Part shown: one piece after another, positions 11,940 through 23,113 of the stretch | Layout: each line of letters begins with the position of its first letter | Numbering within the stretch: the stretch's first letter is position 1 | NCBI RefSeq assembly: GCF_963678975.1 | Contig: NC_089276.1 | Coordinates: forward strand, 2,749,445-2,813,444 | Direction: 5' to 3' | Source of the DNA: Dysidea avara | Lineage: Eukaryota > Porifera > Demospongiae > Dictyoceratida > Dysideidae | Length of the DNA: 64,000 nt | The notes under the pieces: model-generated | Seen by the model: only the letters and a program-made list of their open reading frames with translations | Told to the model about the DNA's origin: nothing | Database searches by the model: none | Position numbers and translations under genes: made by a program

Positions 11940-13470
11940 AGTGATAATCAGCCACTGAAGAGGCTGTGCACATTACCATCAATGTTGAAAGATATGTCTG
12001 CAATGCACTTGCTGAAAATGCTATTGAAGTTGCCATACCAGAACATTCAGAAGATGCAGAAGAGGATACATGTGTTTTGGAAGATGTGACTGGAATGTTA
12101 CAGGTTGATGATGGAAGCACAGAGGACCTCACACAGGTGAATTATGAGCTTCCACCACATCAGAGATGTGCCCACACATTAAACCTGGTTGCTAGCAGAG
12201 ATGTTGATAAATATTTGTCACTGTCTTCATTATCAAGAAGTGTATACTGAAGTTCCTTTGGCAAGAGTGTGGCATTATGGAACAAAGCAAGTAGATCTAC
12301 AGTTGCTACTGACAAAGTAGAGGAGGTAGCTAAAAGACAGCCACTCCTACAAGATGGAATTCGTGTTACGATGCTGTGGTACGGATCAGCAAAAATTCCA
12401 TTACTGAGCTTAATGAATTATGTACCGGAATGGGACTTCGTTGCTTCAATGACAAAGAAATAACTTTTTTTGAAGGAATACTGTAATGTGCTCAAGCCAC
12501 TTGCTAAGGCAGAGTCAATTATTACTGCCTGACATAGGCCATTTGTCAGGCAAATATCATGCATGGCTGACCATAATGGAACTTACCTGACAAAATGTCA
12601 GATCAAAATAGAAGAAAGTTGTAGAGTTTTTATAGTGAAGCATTATCAATAATAGCAAACACAATTTGACAATTTATTGTATTATTATTTTAGGTTGAAT
12701 CACTCTATTCTATCAATGTATTGTAAGGATTTCCCTATTATGATGAATTATGTAAAATAATAGTATATCAATGTCAGGTAATGCTTTAGGTTGCCTGACA
12801 TTTTCACTGGGATTTGAAAAAAATTATAATTGTCTCTGTGCTAAGGGCCTAGATATATTACAGGGTGAGGACAACTGCTACTTTGGCACACTGCTATCAA
12901 CTTTGAAAGGCATAATCAAAATAAGTTAGAGCAGTAAACCTAACCTATCATCTACGACCATTGGACTTGTTGATTACATAGAAAACGTGATTAAATGTTG
13001 CTTCCAAGTATTTTTTGAAATCGAAGATCCTATTTTAGCTGCAGTAGCTTTGCTCAAATTTAAGCTGAAGTGGGTAGAATCTCAAAAGATGAAAGATGAA
13101 TACAAGCAAATGGTTTTACATGCAATGGAAGAGCAGACCGACGATGAAGAAGATACACCACAAAGTCAAGACAGATTGCAAAGATCCAGGAGGATTCATT
13201 TTATATTTAATGACAATGAAGACAGCTCACAAGACAACCACATTGAAGAAGAGGTAAATAAAGAGTGCCAAAAGCATTGTATGCCTTCACAAGTACCCAA
13301 CCATAAAGAAGCTGTTTCTTATGTACAATGCTGTGTTGCCTTCAAGTGCTCCAGTTGAAAGACTTTTCAGTCTAGGAGGTGCAGTGCTTACACCAAAGCA
13401 AAACAGTCTGGTTTGAAAAGCTGTTGCTAATGCAATAATTCATATACACTACTACCCTACTCTATTGTGT
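11940..13470 (+). pseudogene. hAT transposase pseudogene (ZBED-like)
   Basis: Fragments in order match a hAT transposase. Around 12145-12215 is a segment with [17 protein letters not shown], like the HxRCxxHxxNL stretch of ZBED/hAT proteins. At 12270-12460 is LWNKASRST followed by a degraded TRWNS-like region. At 12470-12530 is LKEYCNVLKPLAKAE in another frame. At 13000-13075 is a PxFKLxW-like segment (KFKLKWVESQ). At 13336-13435 is the dimerisation motif [17 protein letters not shown]. Stops and frameshifts separate these pieces and much of the catalytic core is missing or shifted, so it cannot make a full transposase. hAT transposases cut and paste DNA with 8-bp target duplications; the matching termini were not found. 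Confidence 0.8.
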
Positions 13471-13765
13471 TAGTTCATCGGCATAGGTGTTTTACTTGCG
13501 GTGTTGCATACAGTTCACAATCTTCTGCCCTTCTAGGCCTCATTCTAGGCCATTAAGCGAGTTTACTCGAGGTACCTCTGCATTGAAAATACGAACAACA
13601 ACAACCATTAAAAGGTTAATTTAAAAGCAAATTTAGCTTCACATGACAAGTGTTTTGTTTGGAACAAAACTTGCTTCAATACAGTCACAGCTGATGAGAA
13701 ATTTGTCTGACATTGAAGGTATGTATACAGTCAGATGGACAACCTTCTCAGTTTTACTATATTGC

Positions 13766-14018
13766 CATAGGTAATTTTAAGTGGGGACAGGGGGCCATGG
13801 CTGGCCCCCCTGCTGAAAGATAAGTTTTGGGGAAAAGTTGCAGCATAGATTGGCATTGTTGTTATCATGCTTTTAGCATAAATTTTATGCTTTTTCAAGT
13901 CTTCAAATTGAAAAACTGATCCTGCAGCTTCTGGGGGTTGCGCACTAGCCCCCCTGAATTTCTCATGCTGCCCTCCCCCCCCCCCCCCGCTGTAGGACAG
14001 GTCTAGAATCGACACCGC
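13766..14018. mobile_element. Small hAT-type MITE, copy A
   Basis: It begins CATAGGTAATTTTAAG and ends near GTCTAGAATCGACACCG. It shares the internal run GGGGAAAAGTTGCAGCATAG and a TTTTAGCATAAATT stretch with the better-preserved copy at 18219-18491. Target duplication is only partial here (TATTGC on both sides), so the limits are approximate. Confidence 0.6.
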
Positions 14019-14415
14019 ATAGCTATTGCTATGGCTATAGTTACGTATACATTGTTAGTTTCACTCACGTGTAATGCTCCACGCCAGTATCCCAAGTATC
14101 AGGTGGTAGACTTTCATGTCTCTCTCTCTCTCAGATCCTGTGGCTCAACAAACTGTAAACAAGTGGGTGGAGTTTCGAACAGTAGACAACCTTGTTCTGT
14201 ATTGATGGCTGACAACCTTGTTCTGTATTGATGGCTGACAACACGTGACTAAAGTTCATTATTGACTATAAACAGGTGGGTGGAGTTTCGAACAACGAAC
14301 GAGACTTACTCTGTATTGATGGTTGACAACACATTGATTCATATTATTAAAATACAACCAACCTGATTGAACACGTGACTAAACCTCGAGACACACTTCA
14401 ATGTTGGGGGTCGAG

Positions 14416-16536
14416 CGGGGGCGGATCCAGGGGGGGCCTTTGGGGACTGAAGCCCCCCCCCCACCTTCATATTTAGGCTTTACTTGATCAATATGCTGAG
14501 TATTATAATGAAATTTTGTCTTAGCATAATTATATGATCACCAATAATACCAATACTCATAAAACCACCTTATAAACATCTTTCCAAGCATTATTAGTGG
14601 ATTTATGCTAAAGCTTATGCAACAAGGACCCGGATCAGCATTGGAGGAGTACAAGATGGAGATACTCTAATAGAGCAGTCAGCTAACTACTCTAATAGAA
14701 CATTCACTGGAAACATGTAGTTGGTTCTGTTACGGAATTTTTCCAAATCTGCCCATACAATGAAGTGAATGGTCTTTTTAAAGGGCTACATTCATCTACT
14801 TGTGTAGTTAATATGTGTGGCAATACTTAATTCAGGTACACAATTTCCATTGAAAATGCTCTCAGATTTAATCTTGTATTGTTCAAATTTCAAAATTTTC
14901 CACTTTCAACATTATTATTCTAACATGCACCTATTCAGTGTTGTGCAATTGTGAGAGGGGACTTGGTTGTCTGTGTAGTAAAATGCTTCAGCGAGCCATA
15001 CCTATAATCTAAAGGCAGTATATAAAACATCTACATGCAGAAAATATTATGAATTTTATGTGGAAATGTCTCCAAATTGCAGTATTTTAGCATCTATTTT
15101 TCAAATTTTTCCTGGGGGGCATGCCCCCAGACCCCCTAGTTCCAGCATGCTTCGCACACCACTACCCAAGAGATTAGTACCTTGAGTTAGCCCCCCCTTT
15201 TATAAATCCTTGATCCGCCCCTGCTAAGATTTTTTGAAAGGGGGGCTAAGGGACAAAGGTAACTAGCCAGACATTAGAAGATACCCTTCTTCTCACAAGG
15301 CCCTAGTTGTAAGATCATGTAGTATCCATGATCAAATTAGCTATTTGGAATAGTGACTACATTAGTGTGCGAAGTATACTAGCATGCCAACCTAGGGGGG
15401 TCTGGGGGCATGCCCCCCCTCCAGGAAATATTTGAAAATTAGGCCCTCTAAAGGTGAATCTGAGAGTATTTTAAACATTTTTTCAGTGGAAAATAATGGA
15501 ATTTCAGTTATTATATATCATTCAAATTTTTACTTTTCCATTAAATCAAGACTGATTGCAATATGCAGAATATAGCTATCATGCATGCATGATAATCTTT
15601 TCATTTGTAGCTACCAAGCATTTAGATAAAGCTAGGCATATGCCATAATGCATCAGCTCCTCTTCTAATCAGCTAAATCTGTGAGGCAGAAACATGTATA
15701 ACTAAGTAGTAGTGGTGTTGAATGTCACAATTATTAGTATGCATGCTCCTTAGCCTAGTGACACTTCGTTAGCCATGTGTACTGAAAAGCAGAATGCAGT
15801 GAAGGGTACTAATAGCTATTAGCTAGTCCATTGACAATCCTTAGCAAAGTGCAACTATATTTGCATTTATAGGCTTTCTGAATTTGCTGTTGTGATAGTT
15901 AACTTATTTTATCTGTTGGGTTATGAAGACTGAACTATAGGCTAACTACAAATGCCAGCACCATAACCAACAGCATGGGGTCATATCAGAAGGTAACTGA
16001 TACAGATTTTACATTCAAAGACAAAAGTGGGTGAATATGCTATAGCTAGCCGTCTTATGAAACTGCAAATTACCAAAAGACTATACAGTTTGCTAAATGG
16101 CTGAGTTGGTAGTTAGCTACATAATATACTGAAGCTGATAAATCTAACCCAACTAACACTTTTTGAATCATATAATTCATTTTAAAATATAAAAACCACA
16201 CTAATCACCTATCATAGCCATAGTGGAAAACACTGCTAATCACCTGAATAAAACAAAACCCACAATTAAAACTTTTGTAACTGGAGATGCATCCCACAAT
16301 TGAAACTTGTTTTTGAAGAACTCTTGAGGTAAAGGAAGCTATATTCTCCTGGAACAGAGTTGAACAATAGGTATAGTTACATAGACATTATTTGTGTTGG
16401 TAGTGATGCATAGTTCCTGAAATAAGTCTGCTTTTGATGCACATAGAAGATTTAGGGTTTTATTGGCCAAGCACTAACTTAGAAAGGAAAAGGGGGCTAC
16501 AGCCCCATTAGCCCCCTCCCCCTAAATCCGCCCCTG
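14416..16536. mobile_element. hAT-like TIR element(s) with 5-bp duplication TCGAG
   Basis: The left end CGGGGGCGGATCCAGG and the right end AAATCCGCCCCTG are inverted and flanked by TCGAG at 14411-14415 and 16537-16541. A further right-type end (GATCCGCCCCTG) lies at about 15215-15227. The sequence near 15110-15240 and 15380-15440 mirrors itself (GGGGGCATGCCCCC), so this may be two related elements joined or nested. No transposase is recognised. Two copies of the 20-nt module lie at 14660-14700. Confidence 0.65.
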
Positions 16537-16559
16537 TCGAGGGGTAATATCTTTTGTTT

Positions 16560-17420
16560 ATTTATTATTATTACTGGGCAGGCAGTGTTTACTGATTATG
16601 CCCAGGGGGGATTACAAGGGGGGAACATATGTACAATTAGCTATTTACAGATGATTAGTTAGCTACAAATGTTATGTAGAAATATTCAATTAATGAGGTT
16701 GATAATGAATTCCAATCAATGATAGTTTTTGGGAAGTAGCTATTTTGACATGCTGTGGTGTTTGCACTTGGGTGGATAAAATGAAATGGATGGTGGTGGT
16801 GAGTGTGTCTAGTTGTCCTCAGAAAATGTGGTGGTATATTTACTACACTAGCTTTGTGTACAAAATCATGAAAGAAGGATAATCTAGCAATCTTACGGCA
16901 TTCTCTTAGAGTGACCCAATTTAGAGATTCTATCATAGTAGTTACACTACTATATGTGCTATAGTTGTTAAATACCCATCTTGCACTTCTCCTCTGTATT
17001 TTTTCCAATGAGTTGATATGTACTTGCTGGTAAGGGTCCCAAACAACAGATGCATATTCTAAAATGGGACGAACAATTGTAAGATATGCAGATTCTTTAA
17101 CTTTTTGAGAACAGTTTGATAAGTTTTGCCTTAAAAAATTTAGTGTCCTGGAAGCTTTATTAACAATGCTATTTATATGCCCATGACATACTGTTGTGTA
17201 AGATGATCCCCAGGTAAGCGTGTTCAGTTTTTGTGTCTAATACATGCCCATTAAGTGAATAGTTAAAAGAGATGATAGATAGTGACTTGCTGCATTTCAT
17301 GACTACACATTTAGTAATGTTGAAAGACATTTGCCAGATTTCAGCCCATGGAGATAAACAGTCTAGATCTGATTGTTGTTGTTGTGCATCAGTTTCAGTG
17401 TGATTACCCTATATAGTAAA
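16560..17420 (-). pseudogene. LINE reverse transcriptase C-terminus (5'-truncated)
   Basis: Read on the minus strand, 17420 to 16655 codes in pieces for the region after the RT domain of a non-LTR retrotransposon. It has an ASVVWDPY-like step, then QRRSARWVFNNY at about 16990, SVTTMIESLNW, and a terminal FFPxTIxxWNSL-like motif (SYFPKTIIDWNSLSTS). The catalytic YxDD region is absent. The 3' side ends in an AT-rich TTTATTTATTATTATTA tail near 16560. It is a dead, truncated insertion. Confidence 0.85.
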
Positions 17421-17479
17421 CAGTTTTGTGGTAATATAACCGTGATGAAATATACTAATAATTATATAATCCTAGTTAC

Positions 17480-18640
17480 TTTAGTTATCATCTTTGTCGA
17501 AAGACGTGGGTACACAGAAGGCTTATAGCCTGCAAACGTGTTCCCCCCACACATAAAGACAACATAAACACAGGACAAGTAACCACACAGTTGCAAAATA
17601 CAAAACAGAACAGTCAAAAATACAATAAAAGAAAGCGACGTAAAGCAGACCTAAATGCAGTCCGATTTGACAGCTGTAAAATGTGAATGGGAATAGCGTT
17701 CCATAGAAAAGGAGTGTTAACAAAGGAAGAGTATCGATAAGGATAAATGGTCGAGGATGGAATTAATAGGGTCAGTGAATGCAATCTAGTGACAGTAGAA
17801 GAAAATTGAAAATGTTTTGAAAATGGAATAGAAACTCTTTTGTGCAAAATATCATGAGTCAGGCAAATAGAAGAGAAAAGATCTCCTATATAGTATGGAG
17901 AGAAGACCATTTAAGTTTGTGAATACATGAGTCTGAAGACTTATTCCACATATGGTTGGTAGAGTTCCATCAGACCCATCGTGCTGCACGTCGTTGAATT
18001 GATTCTAAATGAGAGACATCCTTTGCTGAGTGTAAGCACCAAACAGGTGAAGCATACTCTAATATTGGTCTAACAATGGATTTGTATGCAATTGATTTAA
18101 CCATTAGAGAACTGTAAAATAGCGTGTAATGTAGATAGTTTAATGCATGGGATGTTTTTCTGCAAGATGCTTCACGTCATCACTCCATTTAAGCTGAGAA
18201 TTGATTAATATTCCTAAGCATAGGTGATTCCTAAGGGAGGGCCATAGTCCCCTGCTAAAAATAACTTTTAACAAAATCTTGGGGAAAAGTTGCAGTATAG
18301 ATTAGCATTGTTATTTTTAGCATTTTAAGCATAAATTGTAGGCTGATTTCAAGACTTCAAATTGCAAAAATCCTGCGGTTTCTGGGGTTTGTACCCCCAG
18401 ACCCCTACTTTATATGCATTGCAGTCATACAACAATAGTCATGCTGTTCCCTACTTGGTCCCCTTGTAAGTCAGGTCTAGAATCACCACTGTTCCTAAGT
18501 ACTTCATTACTGATTTGAGGGGAATCTGCTGGCTGCCCAGGGAATAGTTACATGTTGGAGGAGAACGTTTGTATGAAATGCAAATGTTTCCAAACTTGAG
18601 AGGATTTAATTTTACTTACGAATGTAACGCGTTACCTAAG
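17480..18640 (-). pseudogene. Second LINE fragment, split by a MITE
   Basis: On the minus strand the segment 18640-18500 reads LNPLKFGNICISYKRSPP, like the region upstream of the KYLG motif. It then meets a MITE (18219-18491) and resumes with MKYLGILINSQLKW. After several stops the C-terminus follows, with FSSTVTRLHSLTLLIPSST and FVNTPFLWNAIPIHI at 17640-17790. The fragment is related to, but distinct from, the LINE at 16560-17420. Confidence 0.8.
18219..18491. mobile_element. hAT-type MITE, copy B, with 8-bp duplication TTCCTAAG
   Basis: The ends CATAGGTGATTC and GAATCACCACTG form a short imperfect TIR. TTCCTAAG stands directly on both sides (18211-18218 and 18492-18499). The insertion falls within the KYLG codons of the LINE fragment, so it is younger than that LINE. 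Related to 13766-14018. Confidence 0.9.
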
Positions 18641-18885
18641 TAACAACTCGAATATTATAATTAAGTAATTTTGTTACTACATTTAAGTAACGAAGTTACT
18701 AACCTTGTGTTACTAATCCATTGAGTAATGCCTAGCCACAATGAAGTAACGAAACCCACCTTGAATTAATGAACGACCAGTTACTTTTTCTTGAATACAA
18801 TTATAACCATGTCACGTGATAAGGCAATAGTTGCACACATGACAGTTTGAGGCTGTGGATACAGAGTAATTATGTGTAATATTAT

Positions 18886-19513
18886 ATCCCATCCAAAAAC
18901 AGCTTATAGCTGTAAAAAAGGGCGCGTCCAAGTAAAGCAGAGTTAACTGTGACAAAAAGTAATGATATCATAATGTGGCCATGTGCGAGGTATGCAAGTT
19001 GTAAAATTAATATTAGCTAATCAGATAATACAATGTTATTGTTAAAGTGTTAATGAGAACTATGTGATGTTGCTATTTTTAAGTGTGTGAGCATCTTCAT
19101 AAATGCCACATAAATTTAATTCTCAATAAAGCAATGTGTATAGATTCTCTGATAGCAATAAATAGTTTGAGTTTGGCCACCTTTCCTTTGTTCGTAGCAT
19201 TGCCGTATACAGGAAAGACGGCCAAACTCAAACTATTTATTGCTATCAGAGAATCTATACACATTGCTTTATTGAGAATTAAATTTGTGTGGCATTTATG
19301 AAGATGCTCACACACTTAAAAATAGCAGCATCACATAGTTCTCATTAACACTTTAACAATAACATTGTATTATCTGATTAGCTAATATTAATTTTACAAC
19401 TTGCACACCTCGCACTTGGCCACATTATGATATCATTACTTTTTGTCGCAGTTAACTCTGCTTTACTTGGACACGCACTTTTTTTACAGCTATAAGCTGT
19501 TTTTGGATGGGAT
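18886..19513. mobile_element. Long hairpin element (about 628 bp)
   Basis: Starting ATCCCATCCAAAAACAGCTT and ending with its complement, the two arms of about 300 bp are nearly identical, with a short loop near 19180-19215. The two 72-codon open frames on opposite strands are mirror products of the same arm. No target duplication longer than a few bases is clear. Confidence 0.85.
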
Positions 19514-19636
19514 TTCAATACTTTTTATTAGAATAAGCAATGCACTGTTGATAACAGTAAGTGAGTTTCCATGGTTTTGACAGAAACCCCAGATTACAGT
19601 GACAGAATATTAAAATATAACTGTAATTTTAGTGGC

Positions 19637-19833
19637 CAGGGCCGCCCACATGGGGGGGGGGGGGGTAACTGGGGTATTTTCCCCTGCGCCAGCCCGAAAG
19701 GGGCCCCTTGAATACCTGTTTAAAGAAAGATCGATATACTCTAATAGAGCAGTCAGGATCTAGACCCTTCCTTGCCCCTGGGCCCCTCTTTAACTCTTTT
19801 CCCTGGGCTCTCTAATTTCTCTGGACGGCCCTG
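19637..19833. mobile_element. hAT MITE, CAGGGCCGCCC family, 8-bp duplication TTAGTGGC
   Basis: The ends CAGGGCCGCCCACA and CTGGACGGCCCTG are inverted. TTAGTGGC flanks the element at 19629-19636 and 19834-19841. The interior holds a poly-G run, a GGGGCCCC segment and the 20-nt module. The same family is present at 43773-44125. Confidence 0.92.
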
Positions 19834-20476
19834 TTAGTGGCATGCAACTGCAGTCAACTACCACCCATTTTAACTAGTAAACCCTTAATAACACTTTGCC
19901 TTTCATCTTGTACTGCATTAAAACGATCAAGATACTCTATTAGAGCAGTCACAAAACAGCTGTAACACAGCAATTAATATTTAGCATAGTTACAACTTCT
20001 GCTTAGCATCGGATTGTATAGTTTAAATTACTAGCTACTTACAGACTTTACAATATAAAAATATGGCACTAGTAGAAATGTGACTGTTCTATTAGAGTAT
20101 CTCGATCTACTTCAAGCATTGACTAGAAGCTACGCCCCTGCCAAGAGATCTTGTGAAATGAAATGAGAATAGTAAGGAAAAGGTAAGTATGTACAGAGAC
20201 AATAGAAGGGCACGTAATTATGTCCTGTTGTAAATAAACGCCTTTAAAATGTATATTACTACTAAATAAGCGCACAAGAATAGATTTTTGAGGCTGTTGT
20301 CTCGAGGGGTCCGCCACGATTCGGAATCACGTCGAAGACCTCAGGAATCACTGGAATCAATCAAGGAATCATGGAATTATGGGAATCTGAAGCGGAATCA
20401 ACTTTGTAATTAGAAATATTTTGAAATAAATGTTATGAAAATTATATCGTAAATTACCGTTTAACACAGTATAACA

Positions 20477-20697
20477 CAGTGGCGGATCCAGGATGGGGCA
20501 TTTGGGGCAAATGCCCCCCCCCTTCAAGAAATTGCTTACAAGATCGATATACTCTAATAGAGCAGTCAATTACTGTAATAAAGCAGTCACAATGTTCATG
20601 AGGCAGTGTAGCTTACCTATGAAGCTACAAATAGGATTTTATTTTACATAACAGACGTGATATAGTAGGTAAGGATAACTAGCTATTATTGTTGTGA

Positions 20698-20732
<35 letters not shown>

Positions 20733-20823
20733 GTCTTCAACTGGTTTTCAGCAAGTTTTTTTGGTCTTCAACTGTTTTTCAGAAAGGTGCCCCCCCTCTT
20801 TCGAAACTCTGGATCCGCCCCTG
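20477..20823 (+). mobile_element. MITE, CAGTGGCGGATCC family, duplication TAACA
   Basis: The ends are CAGTGGCGGATCCAGG and CTGGATCCGCCCCTG, with TAACA on both sides (20472-20476, 20824-20828). The interior has a poly-C run, the 20-nt module, and a poly-T followed by repeated GGTCTTCAACTG. It sits inside the left inverted-pair copy. Confidence 0.92.
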
Positions 20824-21179
20824 TAACACACTCATAAGCTAAAGATGCTAACTCTCACTTGTTTTGCACCTGGTTTTACACTTTGTGTATACGCCTACGT
20901 GTATTACAGTGAGTGTTCCTGTGCGTTTCTAGTGAGGTTTAAGTCTTCGCGAGTGAATGCGAGCCGTCGCAGAAGCAGCTAACTACAGCCACTATATACT
21001 AGCTAATTCATTCTCCGTCAGCTGGCTGTTGGATCGAGGTTTCCCGGATTCCAGAACATCCTGTAATCTAACAATTTTCAATAACAGCTCCTACAAGTTC
21101 TCAGTGGGGCCCGGATCCGGTGTTCCCAACGAGACTTATACTAACCCTTAGCTAACTAGCTTGTTAATGAGTTGCAATA

Positions 21180-22623
21180 CATTCTTACTATAATTATTGC
21201 AGAACTCATATGGGTGAGTATATTACAATATAGATGTAAAATCATGAGGCTACAAATATAAGCTATAAAAATAAATTACAATGTAATATGTTTCAGAAGT
21301 TCCTTAAAAGTATCTATATTGTCACAATTTATATCACTAGGTAGAGTGTTCCACAATCAAATTGAAGCAGGAAAGAAACTGTATTTATAAGAATCAATAG
21401 CTGTGTCTGGCTGTATAAATTTAAGTTCACTACTTCTGGTATACCTTGATCTATGAGCTATATAATCAGGAAGTGATACATTCGCAATGCTATGAATAAT
21501 TTTATGGAACATCTGAAGCCTTAAATGTTTGAAATGAGTTTCAATGGTGCTCGAGTTAAGACGTGATAACATGTTTGATACACTGCTGGTTTGATATTAA
21601 TCATTCATTACAAAGCGAGCTGCACATCTTTGCACAGACTCAAGTTTGTTTTTGACCGTCTGCTGTAAGGAGCCCATGCTGCAGCTGCATATTCCATTGT
21701 GGGCTTGACGTAAGTAAGAAACAGGTCGATTCTTTGATTTTACAGGAGCAGTTTGCAAAATTTCTCCTCACAAAACTTAATACAGAGTTTTCCTTTTTGC
21801 ACACATTGTCCACATGTTGGTTAAAAGATAATTTTGAATCAATTGAGACTCCCAGGTACTTGGCACACTGAACCACAGTAAGTTGTTCTCCATGAAGGTG
21901 GTAACTGGAGTATATAGGGTTTCGTTTAAGAGTTATAGATACAACCACACATTTGTCAACACATAGTTCCAATATCTGTAAATCATCTTGCAAATCTTTA
22001 ACATCTGTTAAACTATCAATTCTCCTATATAGAATGCAGTCATCAGCGTATAAGCGACAAATAGAACTTAATTCGTTAGTGATATCGATTTGATTGATTG
22101 ATTGATTTTTAAATTAGCCTCAAGTCAGTCGGCAATGCCGTTCTTCCCTGACTGAGGAGGAAACACAAAAATAGCATACATATACACATATAAACTACAA
22201 CAGCACACACACAGACTGAACAAAAAATTACAACACACACATAGCACATACAAAACAATTAAGCAAACAATTTACAAACATAAAAATCATCAACAAATTT
22301 TACACAAATAAGAAAATAAATCGTCCTGAAAAGTTGGAGATGTTAACATGTCGTTAGGAACTGCATTCCACCAGTGGGCAGCTTGAGATCTAAAATGCTT
22401 TTGAGTAAAAGAAACTCTACATCTTGGTGGCTGTGCAAATAGCTGTGTAGTATGAGTAGCATATTGATATCATTTATGTATGTAAAAAATAGCAGAGGCC
22501 CTAGTACAGAACCTTGTGGGACACCACTCAAAACATCACAGGGGGTGGAAGTGCAACCACCACACACAACACTCTGTGTACGTCCAGTCAGGAAAGATGT
22601 GATCCAGTTTAAGGTCTTTCATC
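21180..22623 (-). pseudogene. LINE with reverse-transcriptase core, interrupted by another LINE
   Basis: Minus strand, from 22623 downward: [18 protein letters not shown], then the RT motif [14 protein letters not shown] and YINDI. A 377-bp insertion (22088-22464) follows. Coding resumes with TNELSSICRLYADDCILYR, so YADD, the catalytic site, lies just after the break. Next come the KYLGVSIDSKLSFNQH motif, a region like RRNFANCSC, a frameshift, and the C-terminal FKHLRLQMFHKIIHSI segment. It is 5'-truncated and has stops. LINE reverse transcriptases copy their own RNA at a nicked target. Confidence 0.88.
22088..22464 (-). mobile_element. Nested 5'-truncated LINE 3' end
   Basis: It carries only the last codons of a LINE, with an [15 protein letters not shown] reading, plus its 3' UTR, and ends in a TTGA/ATTG microsatellite tail near 22090. 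TGATATC flanks it on both sides (near 22080 and 22465). It lies within the RT domain of the older LINE. Confidence 0.85.
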
Positions 22624-23113
22624 AGGGTTAGCTAGTGTTGTGACGGTGTCCACTGACACTTTTGTCAGACGCAGAAATATAGAGCTGCCTGCCCAGTAAT
22701 GATAAAATAAATAAATAAAAATAGGCTATTGCCAGCGAATTTGCAGCGGCTCGAGTCCATGCCGGGTGGAACTTAAAATGACTTCGGTACTCACCAGTAG
22801 GTTCAGCAGAGGTAGCTAAAGTGATACACTGTGATAGTCACCATTCTGGCTCGCCTATAGTACAGAATCCATTCTATGGAATCGTGGAATCAACTTGGAA
22901 TTACAGAATCAGCCTTGGAATCAGCCGGAATTATTAGAATCATATGGAATTATAGGAATCCCTTTTGGAATTAGACGGAATAAAGGAATCGCGAGGAATC
23001 GCTGGCAGAATCAGAGGAATCAGAGGATTCAACGTTCGGAATCTAGGAATCAACTGGAAGTACGAGGTGATTCCGAATCACGTCGATCATAATCCTGAGT
23101 GGCGGACCCCTCG

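Larger units (their letters stand above)
20303..23113. mobile_element. 2.8-kb TIR element, left copy of an inverted pair
   Basis: The ends are CGAGGGGTCCGCCAC and its complement, followed inward by many GGAATC repeats in the subterminal zone. The body holds a 5-bp-duplication MITE (20477-20823), a LINE fragment with another LINE inside it (21180-22623), and a 64-codon open frame at 20957-21151 of unknown meaning. No transposase is present, so it is non-autonomous. The outer left flank is TGTTGTCT (20295-20302) and the inner right flank is TCCTCAGT (23114-23121). These do not match each other, but both match flanks of the copy at 25844-28662. Confidence 0.88.

Noticed and set aside
19083-19315. 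Two 72-codon proteins on opposite strands
   Set aside because: Mirror readings of the arms of the hairpin element; neither resembles a protein family.
20957-21151. 64-codon frame as a gene
   Set aside because: It lies between a MITE and a LINE inside a TE and has no family resemblance; the identical copy in the other arm only reflects the duplication.
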